56,941 bases of DNA, taken from Lachnospiraceae bacterium (GTDB taxonomy: Bacteria; Bacillota; Clostridia; Lachnospirales; Lachnospiraceae). The DNA lies in contig SVFO01000017.1 in NCBI GenBank assembly GCA_015056795.1, positions 19,586-76,526 of the forward strand. Direction: 5' to 3'. Each line of letters starts with the position of its first letter. Within the stretch, counting starts at the first letter, position 1. Below, in pieces: positions 8,180 through 16,886 of the stretch. Below the pieces are notes generated by a model. It saw only the letters and a list, made by a program, of their open reading frames with translations, was not told the origin of the DNA and made no database searches. The position numbers were made by a program, and so were the translations under genes.

Positions 8180-9027
8180 CATATCAGCAATTGCTTTCCA
8201 TTGGACAAACAGAACTTCGGGAAGCCGGCGTGCCGGAGAGTGAACTGGACGCACGGCTTCTTTTGGAATATGCCTGTGACATTGACAGGAGTACTTTGCT
8301 TGCCCATGGAGATCGGGAGGCACTTCCTGAAAAGGAGATCCTTTATCGTGAATTGTTGGAGAAGCGAAGCAAAAGAATTCCGCTGCAGCAGCTTACGGGC
8401 GAGCAAGACTTCATGGGTCTGAGATTCGCCGTAGATGAGAACGTGCTGATTCCAAGGCAGGATACAGAAATCCTTGTCGAGGAGGTTCTGCGGGATCTGC
8501 ATGGTGGCTGCTCCATTTTGGATCTCTGTACGGGGAGCGGCTGTATTTTGATTAGCCTTCTGAATTATTCCAATGAGTGTCATGGCGTGGGCGTTGATCT
8601 GTCTGGCGCGGCACTTCAGATTGCAAGGAAGAACGCCGAGACCCTGATCCCTGAGGAGGATTGCAGCTTTATCGAGGGCGACCTTTTTGAGAGGGTCGAA
8701 GGAAGGTTTGACATCCTGACGTCGAATCCGCCTTACATTCCAAGCAAAATTGTGGATGGACTAATGCCAGAGGTACGGGATCATGAGCCGAGGATGGCCT
8801 TGGACGGCATGGAGGACGGCCTGCATTTTTACAGAAGAATTTTGAAGGAATGTCCGCCCTATTTACATGGCGGCGCACGGATTTTCTTGGAGATTGGTTA
8901 TGATCAGGGAGAGGCCGTGAGTGAGCTGATGCGTGAGGCTGGGTGTCAGGAAGTACATGTCGTCAAGGATTATGCTGGATTGGACCGCGTAGTCTGTGGA
9001 ACCTATTGCCACAAGGATGGATTGTAG
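8176..9027 (+). CDS. prmC: Release factor glutamine N5-methyltransferase PrmC (HemK)
   Basis: 283-residue SAM-dependent methyltransferase that methylates the Gln of the GGQ motif in release factors 1 and 2. The N-terminal helical domain (residues 1-85) has ESELDARLLLEY and QYLTGEQDF-like sequence (PLQQLTGEQDFMGL). Motif I is ILDLCTGSGCI (about residues 115-125), and the catalytic NPPY motif is N184-P185-P186-Y187. The ATG overlaps the DUF1385 stop by 4 nt. Its substrate gene prfA lies just downstream, as in many genomes. Length and motifs are normal. Confidence 0.96.
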   Translation: MTYQQLLSIGQTELREAGVPESELDARLLLEYACDIDRSTLLAHGDREALPEKEILYRELLEKRSKRIPLQQLTGEQDFMGLRFAVDENVLIPRQDTEILVEEVLRDLHGGCSILDLCTGSGCILISLLNYSNECHGVGVDLSGAALQIARKNAETLIPEEDCSFIEGDLFERVEGRFDILTSNPPYIPSKIVDGLMPEVRDHEPRMALDGMEDGLHFYRRILKECPPYLHGGARIFLEIGYDQGEAVSELMREAGCQEVHVVKDYAGLDRVVCGTYCHKDGL

Positions 9028-9131
9028 CGTCGCGGGATTTAGTGCAGCAATGAGGATGCCGAATGACGAGGGGATTTACCCAGGTGCGATGATTCTGCAA
9101 TAGGTTGATAAGATAGGAAAAGGTGAGAAAT

Positions 9132-10211
9132 ATGTTTGATAAATTAGAGGATTTATTAATTCGATTTGAGGAGCTTATGGGAGAGCTTAGTGAACCCAAC
9201 GTGACGAGCAATCCTGAGCGCTTCAGGATGCTGATGAAGGAGCAAAGTGATTTGACTCCCATCGTAAATGCATATAAGGAATATAAAAAGTGTAAGCAGG
9301 ATATTGAGGATTCCCTTGCCATGCTGGAGGAAGAGTCTGACGAAGACATGCGTGAGATGATTAAGGAGACTCTGAGCGACAGCAAGAAGCGCGTGGAGGA
9401 ATTGGAGCAGGAGATGAAGATCTTGCTTCTTCCGAAGGATCCGAATGATGAAAAGAACGTTATCGTGGAAATCCGTGCAGGTGCAGGCGGAGACGAGGCT
9501 GCGTTGTTTGCCGCAGAAATCTATCGTATGTACGTTCATTATGCAGAGTCTCGCCGCTGGAAGGTAGAGACGATGAATGTAGATGAAATTGGCATTGGCG
9601 GCATGAAGGAAGTGCAGTTCATGATTAACGGACAGGGCGCTTATTCCGTGATGAAGTATGAGAGCGGCGTTCACCGCGTACAGCGCGTGCCTGAGACGGA
9701 GAGCGGCGGCAGAATTCATACGTCTACGATCAGTGTGGCCGTAATGCCTGAGGTAGATGATGACATTGATATTGTGATCGAGGATAAGGATATTCGAATC
9801 GACGTTATGCGTGCGTCTGGTAACGGTGGTCAGTGTGTCAACACGACGGACTCTGCCGTGCGTCTGACCCATTATCCTACGGGAATTGTGGTCTACAGCC
9901 AGACGGAGAAATCTCAGCTCCAGAACAAGGCAAAGGCGTTTGCACTGCTCAAGGCAAAGCTGTACGACATCGAGCTGCAGCAGCGTCATGATGCGGAGGC
10001 AGAGCTTCGTAAGAGCCAGATCGGTACGGGTGATCGTTCTGAGAAAATCCGTACCTATAACTTCCCTCAGGGAAGAGTGACGGATCATCGTATTGGACTG
10101 ACCATCTATAAGCTTGATAAGGTTATGAACGGCGATATTCAGGAAATCATTGATGCGTGCATTGCGGCTGACCAGGCGGCAAAGCTTAGCAAGATGAACG
10201 AAAGCGCATGA
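9132..10211 (+). CDS. prfA: Peptide chain release factor 1
   Basis: 359-residue class I release factor reading UAA and UAG. The ATG at 9132 (MFDKLEDLL) follows AAAAGGTGAG; an in-frame GTG at 9123 lies within that RBS and is rejected. The catalytic GGQ motif is G232-G233-Q234 within [10 protein letters not shown], the Gln being the target of the upstream prmC product. The codon-recognition region is [18 protein letters not shown] rather than the RF2 version. A coiled-coil domain 1 occupies residues 1-100. The stop codon is followed after 5 nt by copy 1 of a palindromic repeat. Confidence 0.97.
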   Translation: MFDKLEDLLIRFEELMGELSEPNVTSNPERFRMLMKEQSDLTPIVNAYKEYKKCKQDIEDSLAMLEEESDEDMREMIKETLSDSKKRVEELEQEMKILLLPKDPNDEKNVIVEIRAGAGGDEAALFAAEIYRMYVHYAESRRWKVETMNVDEIGIGGMKEVQFMINGQGAYSVMKYESGVHRVQRVPETESGGRIHTSTISVAVMPEVDDDIDIVIEDKDIRIDVMRASGNGGQCVNTTDSAVRLTHYPTGIVVYSQTEKSQLQNKAKAFALLKAKLYDIELQQRHDAEAELRKSQIGTGDRSEKIRTYNFPQGRVTDHRIGLTIYKLDKVMNGDIQEIIDACIAADQAAKLSKMNESA

Positions 10212-10213
10212 AT

Positions 10214-10292
10214 TTACTCGGGGCTTGGCTTGGATAGTCTTTCTAGTAGACTTTTAACCTAGAAAGACTATCCATGCCGCCCCCTCGAGTAA
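10214..10292 (+). repeat. Palindromic intergenic repeat, copy 1 (plus orientation)
   Basis: A 79-nt near-perfect hairpin just after the prfA stop. The outer arms are TTACTCGGGG and CCCCTCGAGTAA with one bulged A. Inner arms are GGATAGTCTTTCTAG (10232-10246) and CTAGAAAGACTATCC (10259-10273). The loop contains TAGACTTTTAACC. Copies 2-4 share the CTCGGGGCTWGG left end, TCTTTCTAG/CTAGAAAGA core, loop and CCCCTCGAG right end, while the remaining stem differs but stays complementary. No T-run follows, so it is not a classical terminator. Confidence 0.9.
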
Positions 10293-10334
10293 GCTGTAAG
10301 CTATTCATTATAATGAAAAAGGAGGAGAGGGTGT

Positions 10335-12233
10335 ATGAAGGATGAAGTAAGGAGGTTCCTTGGCAGGACGGGAATCGTAAGGGCGGCGCTCGTTGCATCT
10401 GTAGCGATTGTGTTAGCCTGCGGGGCAGCTGGATGCCAGAGTAAGACTGACGATACCTCTGGAGAAGTAGAGGAAAGCACGGAGGCATCGAAGGAAACGT
10501 CAAAGGATACTTCGGTAGAACCCTCCGTGGATGGTGATGGCGATAGCCAACAGAAGACTCAGCTGACTTCGAAGGAGATGTACGAGGGATTTCTTCGCGG
10601 CGAGATTCCAGTTTATTGTGACAATCAGGAGTATACCTATTATAAGTGGGATGATGGGGAGGAGCACCCTTATTTCGAAAAGAGCGTCGGATACACCTTA
10701 AAGGAACTCGTTGGTCGCATTCAACAGGTGGAAACTGTCAGTCAAGATACGGACACGCGCGTTGGTTCCGTATCACATGTGATGTTGGATTGCGGTGATG
10801 ATGGAGAGCCAGAGCTTGCACTGCAGGTGGCCTGCGAGGGAGATGTCTGGGGAGAGGGAACGGATTACAGCTTTGTCATCAAGAATATTGACGGAAAGCT
10901 TCAGATCTGCTACAGAACCGTTTCAGGATATCGCTCCTATAATGAGATCATTAATCATTATGGATATATTGATGACAGCTATTACTGGGGGATGGGCTGG
11001 AGCTCCACCTATGGATATATGGATGCCTCTGGTAAGTATCAATATGTATATAATGTAACTGCTGATTCTGGATATGGTTACAACTATGGCGGAGATGATC
11101 CACTTTCTAAGGCCTTCGCAGAGGCTGGCGAGGAAGCGTCCGAGGAGTTGTTTGATTCTTTTGAGATTTTGGCATATCGTTTTCAAGAATGGCAGGAGGA
11201 CGAAAATGCAACTGAAATCGTAAAGTACTCCTATGAGGTATACTGCGAGGAGGGCGATCCGATTGAGCAGGAAGTTCGAGATCTTGTGGAAGGCATTTTT
11301 GCCAAGGCAAACTTCAAGCTCTATACGCAGGATGAAATCGTCGAGATGCTGCAAAACCGTTATAAGGAATGTGGCTTGACAAGCGCCATGACGGATTATG
11401 AATATGAAGAGTTTGAATGGGCATATTTAGAGCGGAAGGACTTCTGGCCTGGAAAGGTTGCAAACGTTAAGTCTGTGGATGAGCTGATGGCAGCCGTTGA
11501 GAATGATGCACTGATCTTTCTGGCGCCTGGTACTTATAATGTGACCCAGTGGCTGAAGGCTGGAGACAATTTTGACAAGATTCCGAGATGGAAGTTTGAG
11601 GACGAGGGTGAAATAAATTATCCTGGTATCCTCTATACGGGTTGGGATGATGATTCTTGGGAGATCATGCTTTATCAGATGAAAAACATTGTGCTTGCCT
11701 CCGCTGATGCATACAATCCTGCGAAAATTGTCTGTGAATGTCCCATGTCCAGAGTTTTGGCATTTGAAGAATGTGGATTTATTGATTTGCAAGATATCGT
11801 ATTTGGTCACGAGATTGAGCCTGGTTACTGCAGTGGTGACGTATTGAGCTTTGATCAGTGCTATTTCATGGACGTGAAGGGTTGCGACCTCTATGGTTGT
11901 GGCGCTCATGCTCTGGAGATTTGGAAGAGCCATGACATCACGATTTCAGACAGTGTCATTCATGATTGCACCTACGGATGCATGACCATGTATGATCCTG
12001 GATATGTCATCATTCGCAATACGATATTTGAGAACTGTAAGGAATTTGACATGTTTACCTTGACGGAGGGCTCTGCTTACTTTGACAGCTGCACCTTCCG
12101 CAACCTGAATGGAAACATGGTGAACCTGGGCGAATATGGTTACATGACCTTCAGCGATTGCCAGTTTGATGTCAACGCCCTCAATTCCCTGCAGAAGAAT
12201 CCGAAGTACGACAGCCAAATTTATGTCTACTAA
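10335..12233 (+). CDS. Lipoprotein with C-terminal right-handed beta-helix
   Basis: 632-residue surface lipoprotein of unknown function. The signal peptide ends in a lipobox (GAAGC) with C34 as the lipidated residue. A Ser/Thr/Glu/Asp-rich linker (residues 36-75) follows. The middle (about 80-330) is acidic and rich in Tyr and Gly, notably around SYNEIINHYGYIDD. From about residue 385 the sequence becomes a parallel beta-helix: an entry strand VDELMAAVENDALIFLAPGTYNV, then short turns with repeated Cys, Asn and Gly ladders (FEECGFIDLQDIVF, FDQCYFMDVKGCDLYGCGAHALEI, FDSCTFRNLNGN). This fold occurs in polysaccharide-degrading or adhesive proteins, but no catalytic site could be assigned. It is a single gene flanked by two inverted copies of the palindromic repeat. 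The RBS is GGAGGAGAGG. Confidence 0.85.
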   Translation: MKDEVRRFLGRTGIVRAALVASVAIVLACGAAGCQSKTDDTSGEVEESTEASKETSKDTSVEPSVDGDGDSQQKTQLTSKEMYEGFLRGEIPVYCDNQEYTYYKWDDGEEHPYFEKSVGYTLKELVGRIQQVETVSQDTDTRVGSVSHVMLDCGDDGEPELALQVACEGDVWGEGTDYSFVIKNIDGKLQICYRTVSGYRSYNEIINHYGYIDDSYYWGMGWSSTYGYMDASGKYQYVYNVTADSGYGYNYGGDDPLSKAFAEAGEEASEELFDSFEILAYRFQEWQEDENATEIVKYSYEVYCEEGDPIEQEVRDLVEGIFAKANFKLYTQDEIVEMLQNRYKECGLTSAMTDYEYEEFEWAYLERKDFWPGKVANVKSVDELMAAVENDALIFLAPGTYNVTQWLKAGDNFDKIPRWKFEDEGEINYPGILYTGWDDDSWEIMLYQMKNIVLASADAYNPAKIVCECPMSRVLAFEECGFIDLQDIVFGHEIEPGYCSGDVLSFDQCYFMDVKGCDLYGCGAHALEIWKSHDITISDSVIHDCTYGCMTMYDPGYVIIRNTIFENCKEFDMFTLTEGSAYFDSCTFRNLNGNMVNLGEYGYMTFSDCQFDVNALNSLQKNPKYDSQIYVY

Positions 12234-12284
12234 TCATAATTTCAAAGTGGTTTTCAAAAACATAAGCATTAACAATAAAATGAT

Positions 12285-12328
12285 AAAAGGCTAAATCCTA
12301 ACATTGGGATCTAGCCTTTTCTTTAATT
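12285..12328 (+). terminator. Intrinsic terminator after the beta-helix lipoprotein gene
   Basis: AAAAGGCTAAATCC (12285-12298) pairs with GGATCTAGCCTTTT (12307-12320), 13 of 14 positions. The loop is 8 nt and a T-rich tract follows. The A-rich left side would also let it work leftward. Confidence 0.85.
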
Positions 12329-12487
12329 TTTCATCTCTTTTATCTTTTAATTTTTTTCCACATTCGAACAGCGAATTCATATTCCTTAGCTGCATCTATT
12401 TCATCTTTTAATTACATTAAATGCCTTAATAAGTATAAAATAAATTTACATTTATAATGCATTTACATGTAACAACAGTTTGCAACC

Positions 12488-12564
12488 ACCTCGAGGGGAA
12501 GGTCCAGGGTATCTTTCTAGGTCAAAAGTCTACTAGAAAGATGCCCTGGACCTAGCCCCGAGGT
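12488..12564 (-). repeat. Palindromic intergenic repeat, copy 2 (minus orientation)
   Basis: Read on the minus strand, this copy starts 16 nt after the AraC stop. It has the same CTCGGGGCTAGG left end, TCTTTCTAG and CTAGAAAGA core, TAGACTTTTGACC loop and CCCCTCGAG right end as copy 1. The variable stem is TCCAGGGCA against TACCCTGGA, different from copy 1 yet complementary. On the plus strand the hairpin is followed by TTTTT, so it could also stop rightward transcription. Confidence 0.9.
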
Positions 12565-12579
12565 TTTTATGTAACCATA

Positions 12580-13446
12580 TTATTGCAAATAGTGCTTCTT
12601 GAATTCGCTGGGCGAGCACCCCTTGTACTTCTGGAAGACGCGGTTAAAGGTCGAGATGCTCTTGAAGCCCGACTCCATCGCGATGGTCGTGATGGCGTTG
12701 TCCGTATCGGCAAGTAGGTTCTGCGCTCTCTTTAATCGCTGCAGGGTTAAATACTCTACGAAATTACACTGAATGGTCTGCTTAAACACGCGAGAGAAGT
12801 AGCAGGAGCTGAAGCCAACCTGATCAGCAATGCTGTCCAGCGTGAGATCCTTGTCACAATTCTCTGCGATGTAGCGGCAGGCAATGTTAATCTTATCAAT
12901 GGTGCGATTGTTTCCCTGCAACAGCGTCGGATCATTTGGAAGAAGCGTGTTTTGCAGGTGACGCCCAAATTGCATAAAGAGCTCATAAATGCAAATTAGT
13001 TCCTCCACGCCATGGAAGGGAGCCTGAGATTTGCGCACCTCAACAATCTGGCGGAGCTTTGCATGCATGTACTCAGAAAGATATTCCATTTCAGGATCGT
13101 CATGTCGAATTAAATGGTAATTGCGGAATAGGTGAGAAAACGATGCAAATTCCGGAAGATCCGTGAGCAGGGACGAGGAAAACTGAATGCCAATAAGCGG
13201 TGAATCAGCATTTGATTCCACGGCATGCATTTCACTTGACCAAATTAACAGCGTGTCACCAGGATGCATCTCGAAAACCGTTTGGTCAATGACGATACGG
13301 GGAGTTGCTTTGGCATAGGCATCCAAAGGATAGAAGATCATTTCCGTAAAATGATGCCAGTGCAGCTCATATTTTGTTGGCACGGTGGGAATGATATTGA
13401 TCGGCTGAGGGAAGTAAAATCGCTCTTGCTTCTTGTTATTTGTCAT
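12580..13446 (-). CDS. AraC family transcriptional regulator
   Basis: 288-residue regulator. The ATG at 13446 is preceded by GAGAGGA; a longer in-frame TTG start at 13479 has no good RBS. The N-terminal part (residues 15-150) is a cupin-like ligand-binding domain (YELHWHHFTEMIFYPL, HPGDTLLIWSSEMHAVES). The C-terminal 100 residues are the two-helix-turn-helix AraC DNA-binding domain (LTLDSIADQVGFSSCYFSRVFKQ and ITTIAMESGFKSISTFNRVFQKYKGCSP). Such regulators commonly respond to sugars. It is divergent from the MATE gene (268 bp apart), so control of that exporter or of itself is likely but unproven. Repeat copy 2 sits just past its stop. Confidence 0.93.
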   Translation of the reverse strand: MTNNKKQERFYFPQPINIIPTVPTKYELHWHHFTEMIFYPLDAYAKATPRIVIDQTVFEMHPGDTLLIWSSEMHAVESNADSPLIGIQFSSSLLTDLPEFASFSHLFRNYHLIRHDDPEMEYLSEYMHAKLRQIVEVRKSQAPFHGVEELICIYELFMQFGRHLQNTLLPNDPTLLQGNNRTIDKINIACRYIAENCDKDLTLDSIADQVGFSSCYFSRVFKQTIQCNFVEYLTLQRLKRAQNLLADTDNAITTIAMESGFKSISTFNRVFQKYKGCSPSEFKKHYLQ

Positions 13447-13714
13447 AAGAGTCCTCTCAAAATCGTAAAAAACTATCAAAATTTGACATTAACGAGTTAC
13501 GGAACAAGAATAGACATGTCAAAAAACACATAATCTAATTAAAATTTAAGCCTTTTTTGTGCAAAAGTCAAGAAGAAATCTTTATGACAAAACATGAGTA
13601 GAGTATGTCAAGCGCTGATTAGAAGAAAAAAAAGAAGGTGATAGGATAAGAGCAGAACTGAAAACTGTGTTGAATGTATGAAAAAGCTATATAGAATAGC
13701 TAAGGAGAGAAAAT

Positions 13715-15148
13715 ATGGCGGCAACGCAAACAACAAACATGACCGTGGGAAGCCCTGCAAGGCACATCTTAAAATTTGCACTTCCCTTACTAATTGGAAA
13801 CTTGTTCCAACAGTTGTACAATATGGTAGATTCTATCGTCGTGGGCAATTTTGTTGGCTCGGACGCACTTGCGGCGGTGGGAACTTGTGGCTCCACAAAC
13901 TTTTTATTTTTTTCACTAAGTTCTGGCTTGGCCATCGGTATTGGTGTTATCGTCTCACAATATTATGGCGCAAATGATGAGGAGAACGTGAGAGCAACGA
14001 TTGCGAATTCCTTTTATGTGTTAATTTCTGCGGCTCTGTCCGTCAGCCTGATCGGTATTTTGGTGACACCGCACATTTTAAGACTGTTACAGGTACCAGA
14101 GAGTATTTTGCCGTCCTCCATACTTTATATGAGAACGACCTGCCTCGGAATCGTAGGCATCGCTACCTATAATGGCATTGCCGCGATCCTAAGGGCACTT
14201 GGCGATTCCAGAACGCCGCTGTATTTTTTGATACTGTCGAGTCTGGTGAACGTTGGATTGGATCTTACCTTTGTCATGGCATTTGGCTGGGGCGTGTTTG
14301 GAGTGGCGCTTGCAACCATCCTTTCCCAGTTTATTTCCGCCATTAGCTGTCTGGCGTATGCATATTACAAGGTTCCATACTTCAAGCTGACGAGAGAGGA
14401 GCTTCGCCCCCACGGTTCCATCATCAAGAGATCCTTCCGATTGGGCGTGCCCATTGCTCTGCAGAGCTCCATGATCGCCGTTTCCTGCATGGCGCTGCAG
14501 GGAGTGGTCAACGGCTTCGGCGAGACGGTTATGGCAGCCTTTACCGTGACGGCGCGTATTGAACAGCTGGTGCAGCAGCCTTATATGTCCCTGGCGAGTG
14601 CCGTGACAACCTACTCTGGCCAGAACATTGGCGCAGGTCAGGTAGACCGCGTGAAGAAGGGCTTCCGTCAGGCAACGTTGATGGTATTGATCTTCAGCTT
14701 GTCCATGATTCCTGTGATGTATCTTGGCGGTGAGTCCCTGGTAAGACTTTTTGTCAAGGATAATCCCGAGGCTGTTATCATCGCAACGCGGGCGCTTCGC
14801 ATGACGAGTCTTTGCTATTTTGGACTTGGCATGATTTATGTTCCCAGAGGCTTGATGAATGGTTGTGGCGACGCTGCCTTCTCCATGATCAATGGTATCT
14901 CTGAGGTGGTTTGTAGATTATCCTTCGCCCAGATCTTTACGAAGATTCCTGTCATTGGATTCTGGGGCGTTTGGCTGACGACGGGTGCAACTTGGGTGAC
15001 GACGGCAGTTGTCTGCTTGATTCGTTACTTCCAGGGGGCATGGAAGCATAAGGCAATCACTGGGAAGAGTGAAATCAAGGTGACTTATTCGCAAAATGCA
15101 CAAAAGAGCACGGGAATATTCTGCGCAAAATCAACAAAACTTCTTTAA
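13715..15148 (+). CDS. MATE family efflux transporter
   Basis: 477-residue, twelve-segment membrane protein of the MATE superfamily, exporting small molecules in exchange for Na+ or H+. The family opening is clear: ILKFALPLLIGNLFQQLYNMVDSIVVGNFVG (first half shown in residues 16-46), with GSDALAAVGTCGS and a repeated second-half unit at GVPIALQSSMIAVSCMALQGVVNGFGE. The N- and C-terminal six-helix bundles show internal symmetry. AAGGAGAG precedes the ATG. Divergent transcription from the AraC gene suggests regulation by it. Substrate cannot be told from sequence. Confidence 0.95.
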   Translation: MAATQTTNMTVGSPARHILKFALPLLIGNLFQQLYNMVDSIVVGNFVGSDALAAVGTCGSTNFLFFSLSSGLAIGIGVIVSQYYGANDEENVRATIANSFYVLISAALSVSLIGILVTPHILRLLQVPESILPSSILYMRTTCLGIVGIATYNGIAAILRALGDSRTPLYFLILSSLVNVGLDLTFVMAFGWGVFGVALATILSQFISAISCLAYAYYKVPYFKLTREELRPHGSIIKRSFRLGVPIALQSSMIAVSCMALQGVVNGFGETVMAAFTVTARIEQLVQQPYMSLASAVTTYSGQNIGAGQVDRVKKGFRQATLMVLIFSLSMIPVMYLGGESLVRLFVKDNPEAVIIATRALRMTSLCYFGLGMIYVPRGLMNGCGDAAFSMINGISEVVCRLSFAQIFTKIPVIGFWGVWLTTGATWVTTAVVCLIRYFQGAWKHKAITGKSEIKVTYSQNAQKSTGIFCAKSTKLL

Positions 15149-15162
15149 ATTCAGAAAATTTG

Positions 15163-15192
15163 CTGACAAATCTACAAATAATCTGCTATAAT
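15163..15192 (+). promoter_or_regulatory. Promoter of the CarD-like gene
   Basis: -35 CTGACA (15163-15168), 18-bp spacer, perfect -10 TATAAT (15187-15192). A GGCTCCC/GGGAGCC palindrome (15227-15241) lies in the leader, 30 bp before the start codon. Confidence 0.6.
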
Positions 15193-15270
15193 GGTAGATG
15201 TGGGAGAATGGCGGAAGAAAATGTCAGGCTCCCTGGGAGCCGTTGGTCAGCAAAGTAAAGGAGAAGTTTT

Positions 15271-15786
15271 GTGTTTGATAAGGGTGAATATGTAATGTGT
15301 GGAAGCAAAGGGGTATGTACGGTGGAGGATATAACGAAGCTAAGCATGCCAGGCGTGGACGGAAAACGGGAGTACTATGTCCTAAAACCAGTTTATAACT
15401 TTGCCACCACGGTTTACATCCCCGTTGACGCGGGGAAGGAATCCCTAAGAGGCGTTTTGTCGGCGGCGGAAGCGCGTAAGCTGATCCGCGGCATGGATGA
15501 GATTGCGCCCATTAGCATTGCAAATGACAAGCTTCTTGAGCAGGAATATCGTGGCTGCATGCGCACCAACCTCTGCGAGGAATGGATTAGAATCCTTAAG
15601 ACAACCAACCAGCGCAAGGTAAAGCGGCAGGAGATGGGACGAAAGGTGACGGCCGTTGATGCGAAGTATTCCCGTATCGCAGAGGACAGCCTATTTGGTG
15701 AATTGTCCGTGGCCTTAGGCATTTCCAAGGATGAGGTTCCAGATTACATCGAAAAGGAAATGGGAAAACGACAAAAGAAGAAATAA
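15271..15786 (+). CDS. CarD family transcriptional regulator (GTG start)
   Basis: 171-residue CarD/CdnL-type protein, which binds RNA polymerase beta through an N-terminal Tudor-like domain and affects promoter open-complex formation. The N-terminus MFDKGEYVMCGSKGVCTVEDI and YYVLKPVYNFATTVYIPVD match the RNAP-interacting domain (residues 1-65). The C-terminal helical domain contains LLEQEYRGCMRTNLCEEWIRILKT. The GTG at 15271 is chosen because AAAGGAGAAG ends 4 nt upstream and no ATG is available nearby. It is a single-gene unit with its own TATAAT promoter, followed by the independent infC promoter. Confidence 0.88.
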   Translation: MFDKGEYVMCGSKGVCTVEDITKLSMPGVDGKREYYVLKPVYNFATTVYIPVDAGKESLRGVLSAAEARKLIRGMDEIAPISIANDKLLEQEYRGCMRTNLCEEWIRILKTTNQRKVKRQEMGRKVTAVDAKYSRIAEDSLFGELSVALGISKDEVPDYIEKEMGKRQKKK

Positions 15787-15830
15787 AGCAAGTTAATCGT
15801 ATTTTCTTAGAAAAACTTGATAAAAACGAC

Positions 15831-15859
15831 TTGACATGGCGGGGAAGCCGTGGTAAAGT
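15831..15859 (+). promoter_or_regulatory. Promoter of the infC-rpmI-rplT operon
   Basis: Perfect -35 TTGACA (15831-15836), 17-bp spacer, -10 TAAAGT (15854-15859). Transcription would start near 15866, giving a leader of about 185 nt. Confidence 0.75.
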
Positions 15860-15865
15860 ATCCTA

Positions 15866-16049
15866 GTGTGTGGAAAGAAATTTTCACAATACATAACAAA
15901 GCAGAGTATCCGCTCTCACCTTACGGCAATTGGGCTAGTAAGCGTTTATACTTTTTTGAACCGTATTCGTTTATGCGGCGCAATCTGAAAGGTAGGTGGA
16001 TAGTTATGCTATTCACCTTTTTTATTTCATCATTATGGAGGGCAAAACC
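15866..16049 (+). ncRNA. infC leader RNA, L20-type autoregulatory leader (putative)
   Basis: Long structured 5' UTR of infC-rpmI-rplT ending in an intrinsic terminator (15995-16023) ahead of the coding region. In Firmicutes this operon is controlled by ribosomal protein L20 binding to such a leader and causing premature termination. I see a possible antiterminator: CACCTTAC (15917-15924) can pair, with one bulge, with GTAGGTG (15992-15998), which is part of the terminator's left arm. Assignment to the L20 leader family rests on position and architecture; no covariance search was possible. Confidence 0.65.
15995..16023 (+). terminator. Attenuator terminator in the infC leader
   Basis: GGTGGATAG (15995-16003) pairs with CTATTCACC (16009-16017), 9 bp including one G-T, with a 5-nt loop and six T residues after it. 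It lies upstream of infC and downstream of the promoter, so it must be conditional. Confidence 0.85.
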
Positions 16050-16556
16050 ATTAGCGAATTAATGATCAACGAGGGAATCCGTGACAAGGAGGTACGTGTC
16101 ATCGGAGAAGCTGGACAACAGCTTGGCATTATGTCTTCAAAGGAAGCACTTGCGTTGGCAGAGGAGGCAGGCTTGGATCTGGTATTGATCGCACCTACCG
16201 CGCAGCCGCCTGTGTGCAGAATCGTGGATTACGGAAAGTTCAAGTATGAGCAGCTCCGCAAGGAGAAAGAAGCAAAGAAAAAGCAGAAGGTAACGGAAGT
16301 AAAGGAGATTCGTCTTTCTCCCAACATCGATACCAACGACTTGAACACCAAAATGAATGCAGCAAGAAAGTTCTTGAGCAAGGGAGACCGCGTAAAGGTA
16401 ACGCTTCGTTTCCGCGGCCGTGAGATGGCTCACATGAACACCAGCAAGCATATTTTGGATGATTTCGCTCAGAATTTGTCTGACATAAGCGTTATGGAAA
16501 AGGCACCTAAGGTCGAGGGTAGAAGTATGACCATGTTTTTAACTGAGAAGCGATAG
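16050..16556 (+). CDS. infC: Translation initiation factor IF-3 (AUU start)
   Basis: 168-residue IF-3. The best start is the ATT at 16050: GGAGGG (16037-16042) ends 7 nt before it. The reading ISELMINEGIRDKE also parallels B. subtilis IF-3, which likewise starts with AUU. The ATG at 16062 has no RBS, and the ATG at 16035 overlaps the RBS itself. AUU initiation is the classical basis of IF-3 autoregulation. The N-terminal domain (to about residue 75) and the C-terminal domain (EIRLSPNIDTNDLNTKMNAARKFL, VKVTLRFRGREMAH) are both complete. First gene of the operon with rpmI and rplT. Confidence 0.95.
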   Translation: MSELMINEGIRDKEVRVIGEAGQQLGIMSSKEALALAEEAGLDLVLIAPTAQPPVCRIVDYGKFKYEQLRKEKEAKKKQKVTEVKEIRLSPNIDTNDLNTKMNAARKFLSKGDRVKVTLRFRGREMAHMNTSKHILDDFAQNLSDISVMEKAPKVEGRSMTMFLTEKR

Positions 16557-16624
16557 GTCGGGCACCTAATCGATGAATCGCAGAAGTTAAAATAGAGAAT
16601 GAAAAGTTTAGGAGGAAAACAGTC

Positions 16625-16822
16625 ATGCCAAAAATGAAGACAAGTAGGTCGGCAGCGAAGCGTTTTAAGGTAACGGGAACCGGTAAGTTAAAGAGAGCAA
16701 AGGCATATAAGAGCCACATCCTTACGAAGAAGTCTACGAAGAGAAAGCGCAATCTCAGACAGCCTGCTATTACCGATGCAACGAACGTAAAGAATATGAA
16801 GAAGATTCTTCCTTATCTGTAA
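16625..16822 (+). CDS. rpmI: 50S ribosomal protein L35
   Basis: 65-residue, very basic L35 with the typical [20 protein letters not shown] start and [15 protein letters not shown] middle. AGGAGGAAAAC precedes the ATG. It lies between infC and rplT in the conserved order and is under the same leader control. Confidence 0.97.
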   Translation: MPKMKTSRSAAKRFKVTGTGKLKRAKAYKSHILTKKSTKRKRNLRQPAITDATNVKNMKKILPYL

Positions 16823-16886
16823 GGTTTCGTTGGGATGTAAGTGTTGTTTTTGAAAATGATTAATTTAGGTATGGAGGAAAAAAGAG

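Larger units (their letters stand above)
12234..12579. other. Gene-free stretch between convergent genes
   Basis: 346 bp between the beta-helix lipoprotein and the AraC gene. It holds an intrinsic terminator (12285-12328) and repeat copy 2 (12488-12564). The AT-rich part in between (about 12330-12487) shows no convincing ORF or RNA gene. Confidence 0.7.

Noticed and set aside
9156..10088. 310-aa open frame on the minus strand opposite prfA
   Set aside because: It is antisense to a certain housekeeping gene. The His/Leu/Arg-rich composition is typical of the complementary frame.
15850..16062. 70-aa open frame over the infC leader
   Set aside because: It runs through the structured leader and terminator and has no RBS; the promoter -10 overlaps its start.
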